From Prorocentrum cordatum (Eukaryota; Sar; Dinophyceae; Prorocentrales; Prorocentraceae): DNA of 64,000 nucleotides. The notes under the pieces are model-generated. The model made no database searches and had not been told where the DNA came from. It was given only the letters and a program-made list of their open reading frames with translations. The stretch spans positions 1-64,000 of the forward strand of contig CAUYUJ010014188.1 in the NCBI GenBank assembly GCA_963575745.1, read 5' to 3'. How positions within the stretch are numbered: position 1 is the first letter of the stretch; each line of letters begins with the position of its first letter. Position numbers and translations under genes: made by a program. Positions 63,407 through 64,000 of the stretch are shown here, in pieces.

Positions 63407-63520
63407 TATATGCGTGTGACAATATATACATATATACATATACACATACATATACATACATATATATGTAGATATACATATATATATGTATATATATATG
63501 TATATGTGTATATATATATA
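62773..63520. repeat. satellite unit 10 with internal deletion
   Basis: Marker GTTCTTGCGCCCGAGTCG at 62844. About 190 bases present in other units are missing at 62995-63000, including the right outer foldback arm and the GCGCTAGACAT block. The TA tract at 63370-63520 is cut by the start of a third DIRS-type element. Confidence 0.9.
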
Positions 63521-64000
63521 GCTACTACCACTTCCCAGATGCCAGGACGATGTATTTCTTATGGGGGCGAGCGCGGGAAGGCGAGGCCACGGCAACCGGG
63601 GGCTACACAAAGAGAGCTGATCCAGGCGAACGCCGCGCACCTGCATGGATACTTTCAAGAGCCACCTGAGACACTGTGCAATCGAGAGAGGGCAAGGGAG
63701 GAGAGGGAGGGGAGGCTAGAGCGAGATGGCCACAGATGTCCACCGAGTGCGGCAACTTTGCCGTGGGACGCAGCATACACTTGTTAGGAGGATCAGCTAT
63801 TGCCACTTCCCAGATGCCAGGACGATGTGAATCTTATGGGGGCGAGCGCGGGAGGGCGAGGCCACGGCAACCGGAGGCTATACAAAGAGAGCTGATCCCA
63901 GCGAACGCCGCACACCTGCAAGGATACTTTCAGGAGCCACCCGAATCCCGCAGAGCAGCCCTGGCCACGACAGGTGGCAGAAAAACGAACTAAGCACGTA
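63521..64000 (-). mobile_element. DIRS-3: left end (3' side) of a third split-repeat element
   Basis: A segment beginning GCTACTACCACTTCCCAGAT at 63521 and running to about 63671 is repeated at 63795-63944 (GCTATTGCCACTTCCCAGAT...). A 123-base spacer lies between them. This is the B2-A2-B1 arrangement seen at the left ends of DIRS-1 and DIRS-2, in the same orientation and again cut into a TA tract. The body lies beyond the window, so no coding domain confirms it. Confidence 0.65.

Overview
The window looks like nuclear DNA of a dinoflagellate. The evidence is indirect but consistent. Reading frames end almost every codon in G or C. Simple repeats are abundant. Inferred introns start with GC and end with AG. 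Degenerate copies of the dinoflagellate spliced-leader (DinoSL) sequence sit upstream of some genes. Retroelements carry DNA methyltransferase domains. The genus cannot be read from the sequence. No bacterial signals, rRNA, tRNA, CRISPR array, or recognisable promoter or terminator was seen.

Layout. From 1 to 18.3 kb lies a patchwork of low-complexity tracts (CAG/CAA, poly-C, GTA, GA), hairpin repeats and minus-strand hypothetical genes. These include a decayed multicopy-family gene (1.97-4.04 kb), a gene with an acidic/basic tail (5.36-6.58 kb), a Gly-Ser-Asp-Lys repeat protein (9.7-10.9 kb) and a broken or multi-exon gene (14.7-16.9 kb).

From 18.35 kb to about 63.5 kb the backbone is a tandem satellite of ten units of about 0.9-1.07 kb. 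Each unit has a TA-rich tract, usually a GA tract, a nested foldback, and a GC-rich part. Large insertions split this array. (1) A 21,514-bp island (20833-42346) interrupts unit 3. It is bounded by about 62-bp imperfect terminal inverted repeats and flanked by TT. (2) A 6.5-kb DIRS/PAT-type tyrosine-recombinase retrotransposon (DIRS-1, 42473-48996) sits in the TA tract of unit 3. (3) A 7.7-kb relative (DIRS-2, 49988-57690) sits in the TA tract of unit 4. (4) A third one (DIRS-3) starts at 63521 in the TA tract of unit 10 and runs off the window. Subtracting insertions 1-3 restores normal unit spacing (1020 and 964 bp), which is strong internal support for these boundaries.

The DIRS elements show the split-direct-repeat plan A1-ORFs-B1-A2-B2, all on the minus strand. 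DIRS-2 has an intact long pol frame in which a complete DNMT3-like C5 cytosine methyltransferase lies inside the RNase H domain, followed by an overlapping tyrosine recombinase with its catalytic Tyr. DIRS-1 is older. Its recombinase has Cys at the Tyr position, and it carries a different methyltransferase-like ORF overlapping the recombinase end. A third methyltransferase-like gene lies in the 21.5-kb island, next to a gene of a dinoflagellate multicopy family with transposase-like architecture. The island also holds spliced minus-strand genes and, on the plus strand, a long Thr/Pro/Ala-rich reading frame with two SH3/KOW-like segments.

Large stretches between genes (4.1-5.3, 6.6-9.4, 11.2-12.2, 13.7-14.7, 17.0-17.6, 20.9-21.6, 27.7-28.9, 37.0-38.5 kb) hold mostly low-complexity or unassigned sequence. 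Several frameshifts fall in homopolymers and may be assembly errors rather than mutations.
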